The notes under the pieces: model-generated
Told to the model about the DNA's origin: nothing
Database searches by the model: none
Seen by the model: only the letters and a program-made list of their open reading frames with translations
From: JBEKTY01 sp049515555
GTDB taxonomy: Bacteria; Planctomycetota; Planctomycetia; Pirellulales; Thermoguttaceae
NCBI GenBank assembly: GCA_049515555.1
Contig: JBEKTY010000012.1
Coordinates: 1-64,000, forward strand
Length of the DNA: 64,000 nt
Direction: 5' to 3'
Shown here: positions 1-13,280 of the stretch, piece after piece
Layout: the number at the start of each line of letters is the position of its first letter
Numbering within the stretch: the stretch's first letter is position 1
Translations under genes and position numbers: made by a program

Positions 1-1385
1 TCGGCCTTTCAGTTTCGGTCAGCGGCAACACGGTGGTGGCCGGAGCTTCGTTGGCCACAGTCGACGGCAACTTCGCGCAGGGAGCAGCCTACGTGTTTAC
101 TGAGCCCGGCTCCGGTTGGGCAAACATGACCCAGACCGCCAAGCTCACCGCATCTGATGGCGCGCGGGACGCCGATTTCGGCTGGTCGGTTTCAAACAGC
201 GGCAACACGGTGGTGGTCGGAGCGTACGGTGCTAACGGCCCCTTCAACGTCGTCACGTCGGCGGGGGCGGCCTACGTGTTCACTAAGCCCGGCGCCGGTT
301 GGGCGAAGAACATGACTCAGGCCGCCAAGCTCACCGCAGCCGATGGCGCGGAGTTAGACTTTTTTGGCTGGTCGGTTTCGATCAGCGGCAACACGGTGGT
401 AGTCGGAGCGGTTGGGGCCAACAGAGCCCAGGGGGCGGCCTACGTGTTTGCGCCCCCTGCCGTCGCGGGGCCGGTGGTGACGGGGATCAGTCCTTCACAC
501 GGTCTGACGGCGGGCGGCACAACGGTGACGATCACCGGTGCGAACCTGGCCAAAGCCACGAAAGTCTTCTTCGGCGCCAAGCCGGCAAAGATCAAGAGCG
601 ATACGAACACGCAGATCGTCGCCATCAGTCCGGCGGGGACGGCGGGAACGGCCGACGTGACCGTGGTGACGGCCGAGGGTACGTCAACAACTTCCGCGGC
701 CGATCAGTTCACCTACCTTGCAGCGCCGACAGTCACGAAGATCAGCGCCGCGGGAGGGCCCCTGTCGGGCGGCACGCTTGTGACGATCACCGGCACCAAC
801 CTGGCCGGCGCCACGGCCGTCATGTTCGGCAAGGTCGAGGCGTTTGCTTTCCGCAGCACGCCGACCGGCCAGATCGTGGCGGTAAGTCCTCCGGGCAGGG
901 CGGGCACGGTCAACGTAACGGTCACGACCGCGGGCGGTGCCTCGCACACCTCCGCGGCCGATAAGTTCACCTACGCTGCGGCGCCGATCATCAAGAAGAT
1001 CAAACCTGTATCGGGACCCGAAGCGGGCGGCACTAGGGTGACAATCACGGGTATGAACCTGCTCAATGCCACGGTGTATTTCGGCGGCGTGGCGGCGACG
1101 AACGTCAGCGATACAGCCAACACGATCGTGGTCAAGAACCCTCCGAACAGCAGCGCGGGCCCGGTGTACGTCACGGTAACTACGCCCAGTGGCGCCTCGG
1201 CCCCTTCCGCGCTCTATCAGTTCACGTACGTCGCTCCTACGAAGACCCCTGGTACTATCAACAGCGGCCGCATCGCCTATGACGCTAGCGATCTTGCACT
1301 CTTGGCTCTGGTGGGCCGGTCGAGCCCGAGCGCCACGATCCAGCGGAAAACGGTCGATAACCTCATGGCATCGCTACTAATGTAA
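1..1385 (+). CDS. FG-GAP-like repeat / IPT-TIG domain surface protein, 5' truncated by window edge
   Basis: The frame is open to the first base, so this is the 3' part of a larger gene. The N-terminal part holds three repeats built around a GWSVSxSGNTVVVGA core followed by GAAYVF, which resemble the FG-GAP/beta-propeller repeats of secreted bacterial proteins. Three IPT/TIG immunoglobulin-like domains follow, each starting near a P-V-I-KIS...G-P-x-GGT pattern and containing VTITGxNL, TxIVxxxPxGxAGTVxVTVTT and a closing F-TY motif (roughly residues 150-235, 236-320 and 321-405 of the visible 450). A short polar tail ends the protein. No catalytic domain is visible. The likely role is an exported or cell-surface adhesive or structural protein. 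The start, signal peptide and any LEPR-XLL motif would lie upstream of the window. Confidence 0.8.
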   Translation, partial: GLSVSVSGNTVVAGASLATVDGNFAQGAAYVFTEPGSGWANMTQTAKLTASDGARDADFGWSVSNSGNTVVVGAYGANGPFNVVTSAGAAYVFTKPGAGWAKNMTQAAKLTAADGAELDFFGWSVSISGNTVVVGAVGANRAQGAAYVFAPPAVAGPVVTGISPSHGLTAGGTTVTITGANLAKATKVFFGAKPAKIKSDTNTQIVAISPAGTAGTADVTVVTAEGTSTTSAADQFTYLAAPTVTKISAAGGPLSGGTLVTITGTNLAGATAVMFGKVEAFAFRSTPTGQIVAVSPPGRAGTVNVTVTTAGGASHTSAADKFTYAAAPIIKKIKPVSGPEAGGTRVTITGMNLLNATVYFGGVAATNVSDTANTIVVKNPPNSSAGPVYVTVTTPSGASAPSALYQFTYVAPTKTPGTINSGRIAYDASDLALLALVGRSSPSATIQRKTVDNLMASLLM

Positions 1386-1911
1386 GCGTCTCATTGCCGT
1401 GCGGATTTTGCTCTCGTGAACACGGCACCCGTGGTCGGCATGAGCGGCCGGAATGGGTCGGACAAGCTGGGCTGTTTTCGTTGTGGAAACGAAGGTATGG
1501 ATGGGTCGGACGGACGGCCCCATATAAGAATAATGGGCGTCCTTACCGACCATCATGGTCCGGACGAATGGTCCGGCTCCCGACCATTCGGACCATCGAC
1601 TACGCGGTGGCTTGCCCAGCCAGGCGGAGCCCCCATTCTACCGGATCACCTTGCAGGGCGGGCGGTGCCGGGATTGGAGCGGGATGATGGCGGGAGGGGA
1701 GGCGGTGTAACAGAGGTGTAACGCGATCACCCATCCAACGATGGGGTAGAGGGCGGTGGGTGATCATGCCTGACCAGGCCAAAGGCGGGCGGATTGAGCC
1801 GTGAATCCGCCGCCACGCCTCGGCATTGCGTCGGCGTTACCCTGCCATTTCAGGGCAATTTCACCGCGATTCTGTTACACCCTTGTTACACTAACGGCAT
1901 TGTACCAAAGA
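1386..1911. other. Intergenic region without a convincing gene
   Basis: About 525 bases between the IPT protein and the tRNA terminator. It contains several short self-complementary GGTCCGGAC-like stretches (about 1500-1600). A GTGTAAC-rich segment at 1706-1723 has a partial inverse copy at 1871-1890. An imperfect hairpin formed by GATCACCCATC and GGTGGGTGATC lies at about 1725-1766. The open frames here have no protein-like composition and no ribosome binding site. Confidence 0.5.
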
Positions 1912-1946
1912 AAAAGGACTTACGTGCATTCGCCGTAAGTCCTTTT
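1912..1946 (-). terminator. Intrinsic terminator of tRNA-Leu
   Basis: A perfect 13-bp inverted repeat (1912-1924 and 1934-1946, arm AAAAGGACTTACG) with a 9-nt loop lies 11 bases downstream of the tRNA on the minus strand. On that strand the stem ends in a T-rich tract. This is the expected form of a Rho-independent terminator. Confidence 0.8.
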
Positions 1947-1957
1947 GTATCAAGCAG

Positions 1958-2042
1958 TGCCGAAGAGAGGACTTGAACCTCCACCCCCATTACAGGGACT
2001 AGGTCCTGAACCTAGCGCGTCTGCCAATTCCGCCACTTCGGC
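1958..2042 (-). tRNA. tRNA-Leu (anticodon CAG)
   Basis: The minus strand folds into a class II tRNA. The acceptor stem is GCCGAAG/CTTCGGC with discriminator A. The D-arm contains GGCAGACGCG. The anticodon stem CTAGG/CCTAG encloses the loop TTCAGGA with anticodon CAG, read as leucine for CUG codons. There is a long variable arm (TCCCTGTAATGGGGGT), and the T-arm loop is TTCAAGT. CCA is not encoded. The 85-nt length and long variable arm fit tRNA-Leu. Confidence 0.95.
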
Positions 2043-2049
2043 CGGAAAT

Positions 2050-2220
2050 GTATCCGGCACACTCCGTGTGCCGCTTGCTATCTTTGTAAAACAGTCGGCG
2101 CAAAAATGCAAGGGGCCCAATGTATCCGGCACACTCCGTGTGCCGATGATCCAGCGGCACACGGAGTGTGCCGGATACAAGGACCGAAGGTCTCCCGTCG
2201 ATTCGGGAGACCTTCGGTCT
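2050..2220. repeat. Dispersed palindromic repeats (families D and J) between tRNA-Leu and the pseudopilin
   Basis: One half copy (2050-2073) and one full inverted copy (2121-2179) of the family D element share the core GGCACACTCCGTGTGCC flanked by TGTATCC/GGATACA. A separate perfect hairpin follows (2183-2219) with arm ACCGAAGGTCTCCC. Family D recurs at 5812-5866 inside addB, at 13134-13208 and at 33092-33190. The hairpin at 2183-2219 lies just downstream of the minus-strand pseudopilin stop and could also end its transcript. Confidence 0.8.
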
Positions 2221-2262
2221 GATTCCGGCAGGCCCACACAGACCCGCGCCAAGCGTTGGAAA

Positions 2263-3375
2263 TCATTGCAACGGGAACGGATCGCCGCCGTTGCGGGTAA
2301 TCAGGAAGAAGTAGCCGGCCCCGTCCAAGTCCTTCCGAATGGCCTGCACCGAGCCATCGATGAACAGATGGTTGACCACGCCGGGATGATTGGACGACGG
2401 TCCATAGTTCGGGGCAGGCGAATTGTTATAACCCGTCGCCGCGTCGTCGGTGGCGTATGTCGTTGGGCCGCCGCTGGCGTAATTCGCCCCGGACGGGGTG
2501 AAGTCATAGCCGATGTACGGCCCGTATGTCGTTTCCTTCACGCCCACGCCCGAGGTGGGGCCGAACGTCCCGTCGTAATCTTTCCCGCCGCCCGGGGCGT
2601 AAAAGCTCCCGTACCCGGTGGCGACCGCTACGTTGCTGCTGGTGACCACGCTGGCGGGCAGGCCGAACATCGTAACCTCTCTTCCCACCGTCCAGCGGCT
2701 GGCCTTGTCGTCCATGGTTTCGGCCACCGCGATCGTCTTGGACGTTCCATCGGCGATGTCGGCGAATCGCGTCCCGGTTCCCGGGTACAGCGCGCCGTCA
2801 GGGAACAAGTAGGTGTTACTCCCGTATGGCGCCGAGGTGGGGGGCGGGGTGAGCACAAACTTCAGGGCGAGGGGGCAGGTGCCCCCCATTGCCTTGTAAT
2901 TGGTGAAGGCCCCCTGCGGTGGCGTCTGCGTAGGAATCTTGAACTTCACGTTGGGGTTGCTCGGGCAGACGAACCCTTTCATCGAGCGATTCAGCAGGGC
3001 CAGGCCAGCGGTGGTCTGGCTCGAGGTGGTCCCCGTGTAAGTGCAGGTTGTGGGATCCTGCTCGGACTTGAACAGCGCGTTGTACTCCGCCTGGTACTCC
3101 ATGAACGGCAGGATCTTCACCAGGAAGCTCCAACCGCCGACCGTGGTGCCCCCCGGTAACACCGATGCTGACGGGGGCAGGGTGGCGAAGTTGTTGTTGA
3201 AGTTCTGCAACCCCAGGCCAATCTGCTTCAAGTTGTTCGTGCAAGCGCTGCGGTTGGCCGCCTCCCGCGCCGCTTGGATCGCCGGCAACAGCATGGCGAT
3301 CAGGATGCCGATGATGACGATCACCACCAGCAACTCGACGAGGGTGAACCCCCGTCCCTTGTGACGTGTAACCAT
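2263..3375 (-). CDS. DUF1559 family pseudopilin-like protein
   Basis: A 370-aa protein starting at the ATG preceded by GGGAGG. This fits better than an in-frame start 27 codons upstream. The N-terminus KGRGFTLVELLVVIVIIGILIAM is a classic type IV prepilin signal: cleavage after G, F as residue +1 and E at +5, then a hydrophobic helix. It continues with LLPAIQAAREAA and a CxNNLKQIGLGLQNF segment typical of DUF1559 proteins. The C-terminus carries HPGVVNHLFIDGSV, the H-X9-DG motif of prepilin-processing-associated proteins. DUF1559 proteins are greatly expanded in planctomycetes and are thought to be exported through a type II secretion/pseudopilus-like route; their function is not established. 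A promoter-like TTGACA-18-TACAAT lies upstream at 3517-3546. Confidence 0.92.
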   Translation of the reverse strand: MVTRHKGRGFTLVELLVVIVIIGILIAMLLPAIQAAREAANRSACTNNLKQIGLGLQNFNNNFATLPPSASVLPGGTTVGGWSFLVKILPFMEYQAEYNALFKSEQDPTTCTYTGTTSSQTTAGLALLNRSMKGFVCPSNPNVKFKIPTQTPPQGAFTNYKAMGGTCPLALKFVLTPPPTSAPYGSNTYLFPDGALYPGTGTRFADIADGTSKTIAVAETMDDKASRWTVGREVTMFGLPASVVTSSNVAVATGYGSFYAPGGGKDYDGTFGPTSGVGVKETTYGPYIGYDFTPSGANYASGGPTTYATDDAATGYNNSPAPNYGPSSNHPGVVNHLFIDGSVQAIRKDLDGAGYFFLITRNGGDPFPLQ

Positions 3376-3516
3376 GACACACCTCCCTCGATAAAAAATA
3401 ATGAGACCCGCGCGCCGACCATCGTCGCGCCGAGCGCACACCCGACAGAAAGACACAGATAAGACCGCAGCTTGCGGCTATCCTGCCGCGATTGCTTACT
3501 CCCTATTACCCCCATG

Positions 3517-3546
3517 ATTGTACCGGAATGTGCTCCTGTTTGTCAA
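3517..3546 (-). promoter_or_regulatory. Sigma-70-type promoter of the DUF1559 gene
   Basis: On the minus strand TTGACA (3541-3546) and TACAAT (3517-3522) are separated by 18 bases, a near-consensus housekeeping promoter. It would give a 5' leader of about 135 bases containing a CCGCAAGCTGCGG hairpin before the start at 3375. Confidence 0.6.
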
Positions 3547-3619
3547 ACAGTTTTCCGTTGGGATTTAGCTCTCGCGGGTTGCCTGAGGCACGTGGATTGC
3601 CGGCGGCACGCGCGAAAGG

Positions 3620-3742
3620 TCCCCCTCTCCCTCCGGGAGAGGGCCGGGGTGAGGGGAACCTGCGCTGGACGCGGAAGGCGGAGGAACAGATTCCTCACCC
3701 AATTTCCCTCACCCTAACCCTCTCCCGGAGGGAGAGGGGACC
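3620..3742. repeat. Family C palindromic element, full length (~120 bp)
   Basis: Inverted arms read CCCTCTCCCTCCGGGAGAGGG followed by GCCGGGGTGAGGGGAAC, and the mirrored TTTCCCTCACCCTAACCCTCTCCCGG. Each arm is itself a small hairpin. The reverse complement of 50583-50703 is nearly the same element, including most of the ~50-bp spacer. Related copies lie at 45952-46049 and 46535-46655. Confidence 0.85.
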
Positions 3743-3866
3743 GGGCCACGCCGCCCGGTGGCGGTTGACAGGTTGGCTCTAGAGCCGGGAGAATCGGTTC
3801 TTTGCAGGAGCCATTTCGGCCGGTGCCGCTCCTCACGCGGGAAGGTTCGGCCTGGCCCCCCAAATC

Positions 3867-3930
3867 CCTTGGTGTCTTTGTGCCTTTGTGGTGAGATTTG
3901 TTTAACCACAAAGACACAAAGGCACGAAGG
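3867..3930. repeat. Inverted repeat (family H) just upstream of addB
   Basis: Left arm CCTTGGTGTCTTTGTGCCTTTGTGGT (3867-3892) and right arm 3905-3930 are imperfect inverted repeats around a 12-base spacer. The element ends 6 bases before the annotated addB ATG and may act as a hairpin in its leader. Confidence 0.7.
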
Positions 3931-3936
3931 CCCTAA

Positions 3937-6900
3937 ATGCCTAAATCCCCAAATCCCATCGTGCGCGGAGCATTGATCGTCGTAACGGGACCGCCAGGCA
4001 GCGGGAAGACCAGCCGCCTGGTGGCGCGGTATCTGGATTTTCTTCGCGGCAGTCCGCCGGGCCGAGCCCTTTGGCTGTGCCCTACCGCTCGGCTGGCCCG
4101 CCAGGTCCGGGGCCGCTTGTTGGAAGGAATGAGTGACGGCTGTTTCGCCCCGGGCGTGGTGACGTTCGCCCAGTTCGCGGAATCCACCCTTCAGTCGGGT
4201 TCGCTGGTTCGGCCGGTCAGCCGGCTGGTGAAGCGGCACCTGGTTCGCCGCTGTGTCGATCAGGCGCAGGCCGAGGGCCGGCTAGCGCATTTCGGCCCGA
4301 TCGCCTCGACCGCCGGCTTGCTCGACCTCGTCTGCGATTTCACGAGCGAGCTGAAACGCTTGGAGATCTGGCCCGAAGACCTCCGCCATGCCTGCATGTC
4401 GCGGGGCATTACGCCCAAGGACCGCGAGCTGCTGGCGATCTACGAGGCCTATCAGCGGTGCCTGCTGGACCATCAGTTGTACGACGCGGAGGGGCGTTTT
4501 TGGTCGGCCCGCGACCGGCTGCAACGGGCAGAGCCGGGAATGTCCAAAGGGGAGAATGTTCAATGTCCAACGGGCCCCAGCCCGGATCGCGCGATCATTG
4601 ATCATTGCACATTTGCTTCTTTTGGTCATTCTCCGCAACTGGTTGTGGCCGACGGGTTTACAGATTTCACGCAGACCCAGCACGAGATTCTCGAGATCCT
4701 AGGGGCCCGGGCCGCTGAGTTGTGGATTTCGCTCCCCCTGGAGCCGGAGCCGTGCCGCCGCGACTTGTTCGGCAAGCCGCTCTCTACGCTGGCCGAGTTG
4801 CGGCGGCGGCACGCCGCGGTGCGCATCGACGAGCAACCACGGCCGGAGCGTCCGGCCTGGCCGGCCATGGACCATCTGGAACGGATGCTGTTCGTCAACC
4901 CGCGTAAGGCCCGGCCGGCCTCGGACACCGCCGGGCTGGAAATCCTGGCCGCCGGCCGGCAGTTGGGTGAGATCGAGTTGCTCGGCGCGCGAATCAAGCG
5001 GCTGTTGCTGGAGGGCGACACCGCGGCGGGCAGCCGGCCCGTCCCGCCGGCCGACATTGCCGTCGTCTTTCGCCGGCCTCAGGAGGTCGGCGACCTGGTG
5101 GGCGAGGTCTTCCGCAAGTTGGGTATTCCCTTCGCTTTACAATCGGGCCGGCCGCTTGGCCGCGCGCCGCTGCTGGCCACGCTTGTGGCCCTGCTGCGGC
5201 TGGATGCCGACGACTGGCCGATGCCCGATCTGCTGGCCATTTTGGGCAGCAATTATCTGAGCGCAGGGCTAACAGCCGGTGTCGAACGGACCATTCGCGG
5301 GCTGCAAATCCCGCGGGGCCGGAAGCAGCTCATCGGGCGGTTGGCGAAGGGACCTCTACCGCCCCCGCGGCGTGTCCGAGACAAGGAGACAGGGAAACCA
5401 GGAGACAAGGAGATAAGGGGAGAAGGAGAGGGGGGGCTTCCCGGGCCTCCGGGAGGCCCAACTGACAACTGGCAACTGACAACCGACAACTGCCTTCGGG
5501 CCGCTCGGGCCGTCGTCGGTCACCTGGCCGACGCCCTGGACGGTTTGCCCGAGCGAGCCACCCTGCCCGAGTGGGGTCGAGCCTGGCAGCGGCTGGCCGA
5601 GCGGCTCGGACTGTTACGCGCCGCCGCCGGTTCCCTGCCCGCCGGGCACGAACATGCCGTGGCGGACGAGGACGCCTGGCGGCAACTCCAGGCGGCCGTG
5701 GCGGAAATCCATCGGGTCAGCCGGTGGCTAGGCCAGGAGAAGGGGACAGTCCCATTTTCGGCCTGTCCAGAGAGACAGGCGGACGAAAATCGGGACAGTC
5801 CCCAGGTTCAATGTAGTCCGCACACGCCGTGTGCGGAAATCCGGCACACGGCGTGTGCCGACTACAATAGTATTTCTGAACTTCCCCGGCTCGATCGCCG
5901 GCAGGCAATGGCCGAGCTGGTAGACATCCTGAACAGCGAGCCGATTGCCGGCGGGGGCGAGGAGTGGGGCCGGGTCCGCGTGCTGTCGGCTGCCGGGGCG
6001 CGTGGGCTTCGCATCCCTTACTTATTCATGGCCGGGCTGTCCGAGAAGTCGTTTCCTGCGCCGGTTCCGGAAAATCGTGTCTATAGCGAGCCGGAGCGGC
6101 AGCGGCTGGTCGAGGAAGGCCTGCCGCTTACCACTCGCAACGACCGCCAGGCCGACGAGATGCTCCTGTTCTACGAAGTACTGGCCTGTGCCACGCGGCG
6201 GCTGTACCTGAGTTATCCGGCCGCGAACGAATCGGGCGAGCCACTGTTGCCCAGCCCGTTCCTGAATGAAGTCGAGCAGGCGTGCGGAGCGGGCCGGATC
6301 GCGCGGAGCGAGAAGCTCGATCTGAGTCCCCTGCCGGACGACGACCGCTCGCCCTCGTGGGAAGCCTTTCGGCTGCGGGCGGTTTCCCGGGCCCTGGAGG
6401 GCGACGTGGCGATGCTGGCCGGACTGGCCGAACACGCCCCCGCCGCGGCCGACAACCTGCTGGCCGGGCTGGAGATCGTCGCCCGCCGCCAGGACCGCCG
6501 CCGCTTCGGCCCGGCCGAGGGCATGCTGGGCTGCGATACCTGGCCGGCGCTGGTGGCGATGTTTCCGCCCGAGCGGACCTTCAGCGCTACGGAGTTGGAG
6601 CGCTATGCCTCCTGCCCCTACCGGTTCTTCCTGGAGCGGCTGTTGAAAATCGAGCCGGTCGAGGACCTGGCCCTCGAGATCGACTCCCTGGAGCGGGGCC
6701 GCCTGGTCCACGAGTTCCTGGCGGCACTGCACCGCCGCGTAAACGCCGGCCCTGGCGGCCCGCGGTCGCCGGCCAGCCTGCCCGACGACGAGTACGACCG
6801 TCTGGCGGACGAAACGCTGCAAGCCCTATCCAGCGACCGGGGCGAGGATTCCCTCCGCGACGCGCTAGCCGAGGTCGATCGGCGCTGGCTGCGGCGGGTG

Positions 6901-7551
6901 ATCGCCGACTACCGCCGCCAGCACCAGCGCTATGATGCGGCGTGGGCCGACTGCGACGTCCCGCTGCGGCCGGAGCTGTTCGAGATCGCCTTCGGCCGCC
7001 CCTTGCGCGAGGGCGACGAGCACGGCTCGACCGCCGAGCCGCTGACGCTGGACTGGGCGGGCCGGTCGCTGCGGCTGGCCGGCCGGATCGACCGCATCGA
7101 CACCGGTCGGGTGCTGGGCCGGACGGTGTTCAACGTCATCGATTACAAGACCGGCGGCTCGGTGCGGTTCAGCGTCGAGGGCGTGGCCCGCGGCACCACG
7201 ATCCAACTGCCGCTCTACGCCCTGGCCGCCGCCGAGTTGATCCTGTCGGAGCGCAACGCCGTGCCCTGGCAGGCCGGCTACTGGTACGTCGGCTCCGATG
7301 GTTTCAAGCCGCGGCAGGCGTTGAAGATGTACCACGCGGTCGCCGGCGCGCTGGAGCCGCTCGAGGAGTGGGAACAGATCCGCTCGCTGTTGGCCCGCAC
7401 CGTCGCGGGCTTGCTGCAAGCCATGCGCGGCGGCGAGTTTCCCGCCTGGAGCGCCGAAGCGGAGTGCACCGGCCGCTGCCCGTTCCATACCGTCTGCCGC
7501 ATCAACCACGTCCGTTCGCTGGAGAAAACATGGCCAGGGCCGATTCCATGA
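3937..7551 (+). CDS. addB: ATP-dependent helicase/deoxyribonuclease subunit B (AddB/RexB-like)
   Basis: A 1204-aa protein, the structural and nuclease partner of AddA in RecBCD-type double-strand break processing. A Walker A motif GPPGSGKT is at residues 18-25. The C-terminal PD-(D/E)XK nuclease domain has the DYKTG motif (D1069, K1071). A four-cysteine iron-sulphur signature is formed by C893 (ASCPYRFF) and C1177, C1181, C1187, as in AddB proteins. The annotated ATG follows immediately after an inverted repeat; GTG 3961, 13 codons before the Walker lysine region, is an equally plausible start. Three regions look inserted and are made of dispersed repeats: about residues 200-232, 476-518 and 602-643. 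None breaks the frame. The next gene is addA, separated only by another palindromic element. Confidence 0.88.
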   Translation: MPKSPNPIVRGALIVVTGPPGSGKTSRLVARYLDFLRGSPPGRALWLCPTARLARQVRGRLLEGMSDGCFAPGVVTFAQFAESTLQSGSLVRPVSRLVKRHLVRRCVDQAQAEGRLAHFGPIASTAGLLDLVCDFTSELKRLEIWPEDLRHACMSRGITPKDRELLAIYEAYQRCLLDHQLYDAEGRFWSARDRLQRAEPGMSKGENVQCPTGPSPDRAIIDHCTFASFGHSPQLVVADGFTDFTQTQHEILEILGARAAELWISLPLEPEPCRRDLFGKPLSTLAELRRRHAAVRIDEQPRPERPAWPAMDHLERMLFVNPRKARPASDTAGLEILAAGRQLGEIELLGARIKRLLLEGDTAAGSRPVPPADIAVVFRRPQEVGDLVGEVFRKLGIPFALQSGRPLGRAPLLATLVALLRLDADDWPMPDLLAILGSNYLSAGLTAGVERTIRGLQIPRGRKQLIGRLAKGPLPPPRRVRDKETGKPGDKEIRGEGEGGLPGPPGGPTDNWQLTTDNCLRAARAVVGHLADALDGLPERATLPEWGRAWQRLAERLGLLRAAAGSLPAGHEHAVADEDAWRQLQAAVAEIHRVSRWLGQEKGTVPFSACPERQADENRDSPQVQCSPHTPCAEIRHTACADYNSISELPRLDRRQAMAELVDILNSEPIAGGGEEWGRVRVLSAAGARGLRIPYLFMAGLSEKSFPAPVPENRVYSEPERQRLVEEGLPLTTRNDRQADEMLLFYEVLACATRRLYLSYPAANESGEPLLPSPFLNEVEQACGAGRIARSEKLDLSPLPDDDRSPSWEAFRLRAVSRALEGDVAMLAGLAEHAPAAADNLLAGLEIVARRQDRRRFGPAEGMLGCDTWPALVAMFPPERTFSATELERYASCPYRFFLERLLKIEPVEDLALEIDSLERGRLVHEFLAALHRRVNAGPGGPRSPASLPDDEYDRLADETLQALSSDRGEDSLRDALAEVDRRWLRRVIADYRRQHQRYDAAWADCDVPLRPELFEIAFGRPLREGDEHGSTAEPLTLDWAGRSLRLAGRIDRIDTGRVLGRTVFNVIDYKTGGSVRFSVEGVARGTTIQLPLYALAAAELILSERNAVPWQAGYWYVGSDGFKPRQALKMYHAVAGALEPLEEWEQIRSLLARTVAGLLQAMRGGEFPAWSAEAECTGRCPFHTVCRINHVRSLEKTWPGPIP
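4536..4632. repeat. In-frame inverted repeat inside addB
   Basis: The left arm around GAATGTCCAAAGGGGAGAATG and the right arm around CATTTGCTTCTTTTGGTCATTC are imperfect inverted repeats about 95 bases across. They are translated as roughly residues 200-232 of AddB, a stretch of non-AddB-like character between conserved helicase-fold segments. Confidence 0.6.
5364..5490. repeat. Low-complexity insertion in addB
   Basis: Purine-rich AGGAGACAAGGAGATAAGGGG, a GGGCCTCCGGGAGGCCC palindrome and an ACTGACAACTGGCAACTGAC tandem repeat are translated into about 42 residues rich in K, E, G, T, D and N. The composition differs sharply from the Leu/Arg/Ala-rich flanks. Confidence 0.6.
5742..5866. repeat. 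Family A and family D palindromes inserted side by side in addB
   Basis: Family A copy 5742-5803: GGGGACAGTCCCATTTTCG, an inner CCTGTCCAGAGAGACAGG palindrome, then CGAAAATCGGGACAGTCCCC. It is followed by family D copy 5812-5866: TGTAGTCCGCACACGCCGTG mirrored to the terminal GACTACA. Both are translated without a stop, giving an EKGTVPFS...DENRDSP peptide and a Cys/His/Ala-rich peptide. Confidence 0.85.
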
Positions 7552-7555
7552 CTAA

Positions 7556-7642
7556 GGGGACAGGCACATTTTTCGGCCCGGGGACTGTCCCAAGTTTCGT
7601 CCGACGAAACTGGGACTGTCCCCTTTGCTCGGGGGCCGAAAA

Positions 7643-7656
<14 letters not shown>
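7556..7656. repeat. Nested family A palindrome forming the addB-addA junction and the addA start
   Basis: The outer arms GGGGACAGGCACATTTTTCGG and CCGAAAAATGAGCCAGTCCCC pair almost perfectly. An inner family A palindrome (GGGGACTGTCCCAAGTTTCG / CGAAACTGGGACTGTCCCC) is nested within. The element starts 5 bases after the addB stop and its right arm contains the addA ATG at 7643. Confidence 0.9.
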
Positions 7657-11977
<4,321 letters not shown>

Positions 11978-12305
11978 TTGTGAGTTGTGAGCGGTGAGCT
12001 ATGAGGTATGGGGTATGAGAGGGGTTGGTTCTCAGTTCCCTGGTGAATGCGAGATAACGCCCCGGCGGGGTCGTGTCGCTGATCGCCCGGCCGAAAGTTA
12101 CGTTGGAACAGGCGGCGCCGTCGTAAGCGGTGACCGCGGCGCTGTGCGGACTACTGCCGGCCGCTCGGGAATCGATAGTCCCCGCTCGTCAATAAGCGCA
12201 CGCGCCCCTCTCCCTCTCCGCCTAATGACAAACGACGGCCTGACCCCATTCCACTCCCCATTCCACTCCCTCGAGTTCTTGCCCCGGAGGGGCATTTGAG
12301 AATAG

Positions 12306-12485
12306 CCCAGCGATTCATCGCTGGGAGATCGGTTGGCATAATCCTGTCGAAAGTCCCGTAGGGACGATTGAAAAGGAGAACAAATTCACGTCTTCAATCG
12401 TCCCTACGGGACTCTGGAAATCTCTACGTTACCCATTTTCCCAGCAGTGAACTGCTGGGCTATTTTCAATCGTCCCTCCGGGACG
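12306..12485. repeat. Cluster of palindromic repeats (family G)
   Basis: CCCAGCGATTCATCGCTGGG (12306-12325), the inverted pair AGTCCCGTAGGGACGATTGAA (12351-12371) / TTCAATCGTCCCTACGGGACT (12393-12413), CCCAGCAGTGAACTGCTGGG (12440-12459) and a further TTCAATCGTCCCTCCGGGACG. Together they form a folded array of related hairpins. Confidence 0.85.
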
Positions 12486-13062
12486 GCGACACCCTCGTTG
12501 ACTCGTGTGCAACAACGAGGGGGCGGCAGCGGGCCGATTCGGGCCTTGAAATTTTCCGCACAAACTGGGCTTGCAATTGGGCCAGCGGATATGGTACAGA
12601 TGTATAGGTAAGGGATTGGGGATTGGGGATTGGGGATTGGCGGGGAAGGCGGACGGCGGAAAGACGAAGGATGAGGGATGAAGGCGGAAGGATGAACACC
12701 GAAGACCAAAGGTCGAAGGCCAAAGACGCAACGCCTACGAGCGAAGAGTGCGGATTGCAAAAAATGACAACCGATGGCGGCGGAATCTGTGTCAATCCGT
12801 GTTCATCCGTGGATCAGTTGTCCGCAGAGTCCAAGAGCTGCGCGCACATCGGGCCCTTGGAAAAGAGCGGAAGTGGAGGGCGGCCAAGGAGTTGCTGAGC
12901 CGGGAATGGCAATTGTCGAACACGCACCTCTGGAGACGTATGACTTTACGCCGGCCGGCCGAATCGGTAGTGAAAGCCAGTCAACAGGTTACGGACTTGT
13001 CGATCGCGGTAAGTTTTGAAAGGTACCTTGAGGCGGGCGACTGTTCGACAGGCGGAGGAAGG

Positions 13063-13095
13063 GGATTGGGGATTGGGGATTGGGGATTGGGGCGG
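13063..13095. repeat. GGGGATT tandem repeat
   Basis: Several head-to-tail copies of GGGGATT(G). The same unit is repeated at about 12607-12640. Simple-sequence tract, no function seen. Confidence 0.7.
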
Positions 13096-13133
13096 AGGGC
13101 GGAAGGATGAGGCGGCCGTTCACGGCATGGAAA

Positions 13134-13208
13134 GCAGCACGCCACACTCCGTGTGCCGCTGGCCATGCCTTTTTCCGCTTCAGCGGACGGCACACGGAGT
13201 GTGCCTGC
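13134..13208. repeat. Family D composite element (~75 bp)
   Basis: Arms CACACTCCGTGTGCC and GGCACACGGAGTGTGCC flank a spacer with CCATGCCTTTTTCCGC. The reverse complement resembles 33092-33190 including part of the spacer (GGAAAAAGGCAT), so arms and spacer move or are copied together. Confidence 0.75.
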
Positions 13209-13251
13209 CACCTTGGCGCGGGCGGACGGGCTTCGTGATTTCTCCCGGCGC

Positions 13252-13280
13252 TTGGCTTTCTTGCCGGGGCGGTCTACAAT
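13252..13280 (+). promoter_or_regulatory. Possible sigma-70 promoter upstream of the FucI-like gene
   Basis: TTGGCT (13252-13257) and TACAAT (13275-13280) are spaced by 17 bases, about 50 bases before the ATG at 13329. The -10 is good and the -35 is weak. Confidence 0.35.

Larger units (their letters stand above)
3376..3936. other. Intergenic region with promoter and two palindromic elements
   Basis: Between the divergent pseudopilin and addB genes. It holds the pseudopilin promoter, a family C element (3620-3742) and an inverted repeat (3867-3930). No additional gene is supported; the open frames through it are translated repeats. Confidence 0.6.

Noticed and set aside
1394..1721. Two overlapping small open frames after the IPT protein
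   Set aside because: Gly/Arg/Pro-rich products of repetitive GGACGG-type sequence with no plausible start signals.
1945..3159. Plus-strand frame of 404 codons
   Set aside because: Runs through the tRNA, palindromes and the antisense of the DUF1559 gene; no protein-like features.
12368..12898. Small plus-strand open frames in the long intergenic region
   Set aside because: They are composed of palindromes and GGGGATT repeats and lack ribosome binding sites.
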